From Planctomycetota bacterium (GTDB taxonomy: Bacteria; Planctomycetota; UBA1135), in NCBI GenBank assembly GCA_021776925.1, contig JAJFFB010000016.1, positions 1 through 64,000 on the forward strand: a stretch of DNA of 64,000 bases, read 5' to 3'. Within the stretch, counting starts at the first letter, position 1; each line of letters begins with the position of its first letter. The notes under the pieces are model-generated. The model worked only from the letters and a program-made list of their open reading frames with translations, did no database searches and was not told the origin of the DNA. Made by a program: the position numbers and the translations under genes. Shown piece by piece: positions 61,154 through 64,000 of this stretch.

Positions 61154-62901
61154 TCTCGGCAGACTCGCGCGCCGGTCGCTGGGCGCCATGGCTCGAAGGC
61201 CTGTGCCTAGGGGGCGGGGTCTTATTGGTTCTGCTTCTCGGCGGCGAGGTGGTGCGCATGTCCTATCACGGCCTGCTGCACACCTCGATCGGCGAGGCGG
61301 TGCTGCGCGACGGATTGCGCCCGGAGAACCCCTATCACGCCGGATCGCCACTGCGCTACTACACCCTGTACCCGCTGCTCGGCAGCGCTCTCGGCCGGCT
61401 CGGCTGCGGCCCGCTGGCGGTGTTCGCCGCGTTCAACGTGATCGCCGGGGTGCTCTTCGCGCCGGCCCTCGACGCCCTCGGCCGCGCCTTCCGACTGGGT
61501 TTCCTGGCGCGCCGCGCCACGCTGCTGGCCGCGGTCTTCGGCTACAACGCCATCGGCTGGGTCGGCTGGCTGATGGCGGATCTGCCGCCCGCCGGCGAGG
61601 TGCCGGTGTTCACCTTCGAGGCGATGACCTGGGCCGAAGCCAGCTGGGGCTGGGACGCCCGCCTGCAGGCGTTCCTGCCCAAGTTCCTCAATGTGTCCTC
61701 CTTCGGTCTGGCCCTGCCCTTTGCCCTGTGGGCGCTGGCCGCCGGCGCCGACGAGGGCGCGCGCGCGCGGCGCTGCGTGCTGCCTGCCGCCGCCGCCCTG
61801 GCAATCAACCCACTGGTTGGCGCCTGGACCGGCCTGGTGCTGCTGGTCTGGACCATGCCGCGCATGCTGCTGGGCAAGTGGCGCCAAAAACTGGCCTGGC
61901 CGGCGGCCGGAGCCCTGGCCGTGGCCATGGCGCTGCCGTTCCTGCTCCCCGCCCTGGGGGGGGGCCCGGATGGCCCCAGCCTCACCGGCCAGGTGCGCTT
62001 CCAGCACACCGGTTTCGGCAACCTATTGGGACCGCTGCTGCTGCTGCTGCTGCCCGGCATGCTCGGCCTGCTGCGTCTTCCCAGGAGCGGGCGCCCGATG
62101 TGGATGTTCGCCTTCGTACTCACCGCCGCCGCCTTGCTGGTGGCGCGTCTGCCGTGGGGCAACGAGTACAAACTGGCGCGGCTGGCTGGGGTGCTGTGGG
62201 CGCTGCCGGTCGGGGTGTGGGCTGCCCAGTGCATCGCCGTGGCACATCAACAAGGCCGCCGCATGCCGGCGCTGCTGCCGTTGGCGTTGCTGGCGGTGAG
62301 CCTGCCGACCACAGTGTTGTGTGCGACCGCCTACGTACGTTGGGGGGGGGGCAACACCGCGCCGCTGATCACCCATGTTGGCGGACGCCTGCAGGTGCGC
62401 GCCTCCAGCTCTGCCGAGGTCCTGCCCGCCGCCATTGCGGCCGCCGAGGCAACGGCCCCAGCGGATGCGGTGCTGTTGCTGCACCCCTTTCAACCCGGAA
62501 CCCGCGCCGACGGGGGCGTCGTCCAGGGCAATGCCCTGGCGCCGGTGTTCCACCACCCGCTGGACTACGACCACCCGCAGATCCATAACGACCGGCTGCC
62601 CGATCTGCGCACCCGTCTGGACCAGGCCGCGCTGTTCTGGGTCGGCACCCTGTGGGGTGGCGGCGAAGCCCCTGCGGCCGGGACCACGCCCGGCGGAATG
62701 GAACGATCGGGGGGTGCCTTGCAGTCGATTCGCGAGCGCCACCGCACCCGGCCCTTGCTGGTGCTGGCTCCGCCGCAGACGCTGCCGCAGGCGCTCAAAT
62801 TGTTGCGCGCACAGGGCGAACCACGCGCCACGGCGAACGGCTTCAGCTTGTGGCTGCTCCCGGCGCTGGACCCGCCCCGGCCAGACTCAGACGGATACTG
62901 A
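61117..62901 (+). CDS. Polytopic membrane protein, GT-C glycosyltransferase-like
   Basis: 594 residues from GTG at 61117 (36-base overlap); a TTG at 61150 overlapping the previous stop as TTGA is also possible. About ten to twelve hydrophobic helices lie between residues 25 and 430, followed by a soluble C-terminal part of about 160 residues. The first periplasmic loop has ENPYHAGSPLRYYTLYPLLGSALG, a pattern seen in GT-C-type and DUF2298-like membrane proteins. No exact family could be fixed. It is coupled to the sulfatase-fold gene, so lipid-linked sugar transfer is a reasonable inference. Its 3' end overlaps the convergent comM gene by 59 bases. Confidence 0.65.
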   Translation: MSAVACTGLEALISADSRAGRWAPWLEGLCLGGGVLLVLLLGGEVVRMSYHGLLHTSIGEAVLRDGLRPENPYHAGSPLRYYTLYPLLGSALGRLGCGPLAVFAAFNVIAGVLFAPALDALGRAFRLGFLARRATLLAAVFGYNAIGWVGWLMADLPPAGEVPVFTFEAMTWAEASWGWDARLQAFLPKFLNVSSFGLALPFALWALAAGADEGARARRCVLPAAAALAINPLVGAWTGLVLLVWTMPRMLLGKWRQKLAWPAAGALAVAMALPFLLPALGGGPDGPSLTGQVRFQHTGFGNLLGPLLLLLLPGMLGLLRLPRSGRPMWMFAFVLTAAALLVARLPWGNEYKLARLAGVLWALPVGVWAAQCIAVAHQQGRRMPALLPLALLAVSLPTTVLCATAYVRWGGGNTAPLITHVGGRLQVRASSSAEVLPAAIAAAEATAPADAVLLLHPFQPGTRADGGVVQGNALAPVFHHPLDYDHPQIHNDRLPDLRTRLDQAALFWVGTLWGGGEAPAAGTTPGGMERSGGALQSIRERHRTRPLLVLAPPQTLPQALKLLRAQGEPRATANGFSLWLLPALDPPRPDSDGY

Positions 62902-64000
62902 GCGCCTGCAACAGGTGCGTGCGCTGAATAGAATCACTGTCATCGAGGTCGGCGAGAGTGCGTGCGACGCGCAAGGCGCGCAGGGTGCCGCGGCCGCTGA
63001 GGCTGAGGCGTTCGGCGGCGAGATGCAGCGCGGCTGCAGCATTGGGATTGACCCCGAGCTGGCGCAGCTGTTCGAGGCTGGCGTCGCCGGCCGGGCCGCA
63101 GGATGCCTGCGCGATACGCCGGCGCTGGCGCGCGCGCGCCACCTCCATTTGCGCGCGCACCTCTTCGTCGTGGGGGGGGGTGGGCTCGCCTTGCAATTGC
63201 TCGGCGGCCACTGGTCCCATTTCGACCAGCAGATCGAAGCGGTCGAGCAACGGTCCGCTGGTGCGCAGCTGATAGGCCGACAGCCGCGCCGGGGTGCACT
63301 GGCACGGCACCGTCGGATGAGTGGCGAAGCCACACGGGCATGGATTGCGCGTGGCCACCAGCAGGACCCGTGCGGGAAAGCGCGCCCATTCGCGCGCGCG
63401 CTGTAAACGCACCTCGCCCTCTTCCAGGGGTTGGCGCAAGCCCTCGAGCACCGGCCGCGCGAATTCGGGCAGTTCGTCGAGGAACAGCACCCCACCGTGG
63501 GCGCGCGCGATCTCGCCCGGGCGCAGCGGCGCTCCGCCGCCGAGCATGCCCTGCGCGGAAACCGTCGGGTGCGGGGCGCGCAGTGGCGGACGCAGGCCGT
63601 GCGGATGCACCGGGCCGAGCTGCGCTTCGATCTGCGCGAGTTCGAGCGTGGTGGTTTCGTCGAGCGGCGGCAGCAAAGCGGGAATGCGCCGCGCCAGCAG
63701 GCTTTTGCCGGTGCCGGGAGGACCCTGCAGCAGCAAAGGGTGACGGCCGGTGGCGCACAGCACCGCGGCCTTGCGCGCCTGTGTCTGGCCGCGCACGTCG
63801 TCGAGGCGCAGTTCGACTCCGTGTGCTGCCGCCGGGGGCGGCTGCGGCCGAGGTTGGGCGTTGCATTCCTGGTGGCCTTGCAGGAAATCAATCACCGCGC
63901 CGAGGTCGCGCAGGGCGAAGGCGGCGATGCCTGGAGCCATGGCGGCCTCTTCGACTGCTTCGGGGGCGGTGATCACCTGGCGGATGCCCTTACGCAGCGC
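62843..64000 (-). CDS. comM: ComM/YifB-family Mg-chelatase-like AAA+ ATPase (cut by window end)
   Basis: At least 386 C-terminal residues are visible; the frame is still open at 64000 (ALRKGIRQVITAPEAV), so the N-terminal Lon-type domain begins outside. Walker A is QGPPGTGKSLLARR, Walker B GGVLFLDELPEF, and a zinc module reads NPCPCG...CQC. The C-terminal segment SGRGTLRALRVARTLADL matches the family's SARGYHRILKVARTIADL-like motif. ComM is a hexameric helicase that extends branch migration during natural transformation. The gene ends inside the convergent membrane protein gene. Confidence 0.93.
   Translation of the reverse strand, partial: ALRKGIRQVITAPEAVEEAAMAPGIAAFALRDLGAVIDFLQGHQECNAQPRPQPPPAAAHGVELRLDDVRGQTQARKAAVLCATGRHPLLLQGPPGTGKSLLARRIPALLPPLDETTTLELAQIEAQLGPVHPHGLRPPLRAPHPTVSAQGMLGGGAPLRPGEIARAHGGVLFLDELPEFARPVLEGLRQPLEEGEVRLQRAREWARFPARVLLVATRNPCPCGFATHPTVPCQCTPARLSAYQLRTSGPLLDRFDLLVEMGPVAAEQLQGEPTPPHDEEVRAQMEVARARQRRRIAQASCGPAGDASLEQLRQLGVNPNAAAALHLAAERLSLSGRGTLRALRVARTLADLDDSDSIQRTHLLQALSIRLSLAGAGPAPGAATS

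Overview
The window is a GC-rich chromosomal segment from a diderm bacterium: it has many lipoprotein signal peptides, an OmpA-like lipoprotein and type II secretion / type IV pilus parts. Conserved gene orders point to a deep-branching lineage. The large secreted lipoproteins, the caspase-like protein, the coaX / MnmE-like GTPase pairing and the short EIIA-HPr cluster would fit Planctomycetota. That placement is inference; no rRNA is present to test it. There are no insertion sequences, phage genes or CRISPR arrays, and apart from the two genes cut by the window ends every gene looks intact.

Layout. (1) 1-4761: the end of the spc/alpha ribosomal operon (secY, adk, infA, rpmJ, rpsM, rpsK, rpsD, rpoA, rplQ), closed by a strong terminator and facing dnaE, which lies on the minus strand (4738-8289). 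(2) 8389-18173: an accessory block. It holds a three-gene operon with two tandem heparinase II/III-type polysaccharide lyases and an unrecognised anchored protein, all joined by ATGA overlaps. A 538-base intergenic stretch with two long inverted repeats follows, then a convergent caspase-like exported protein. (3) 18208-19393: an RNA cluster with tRNA-Arg(ACG) directly before tadA (the enzyme that edits that tRNA), two tRNA-Ser genes, the SRP RNA and a 34-bp tandem repeat. (4) 19428-31975: housekeeping genes in tight order: dnaX, ybaB, recR, truA, hpf, a PTS EIIA and HPr, a DUF2344-like gene, RNase E/G, rplU, rpmA, obg, a GspC-like PDZ protein, coaX, an MnmE-like GTPase and a PyrB fused to a PyrI-type zinc domain.

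(5) 32186-54804: a region dominated by five very large lipoproteins (1040-1207 residues). Three are contiguous (32186-42096) and two are tandem (48423-54804). Between them lie prepilin peptidase, an OmpA-like lipoprotein, an EF-G-like GTPase, a pseudopilin and, on the minus strand, tatD with a HEAT-like exported protein. (6) 54792-64000: an amidohydrolase, a DHH/DHHA1 phosphoesterase, proline dehydrogenase, an SLC13/DASS transporter, a sulfatase-fold protein lacking the usual nucleophile motif, a polytopic GT-C-like membrane protein, and comM running off the right edge.

How the parts may work together. Prepilin peptidase, the pseudopilin and the GspC-like protein suggest a type II secretion-like route whose other parts lie elsewhere. 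The giant lipoproteins, lyases and caspase-like protein are plausible cell-envelope cargo, which is inference. The least described material is the giant lipoprotein family (two subfamilies, one with an invariant three-cysteine motif at residues 40/44/49), the duplicated lyase operon with changed membrane anchors, and the PyrB-zinc fusion lacking the allosteric domain. The tRNA-Arg(ACG)-tadA pair is the clearest gene-and-substrate linkage.
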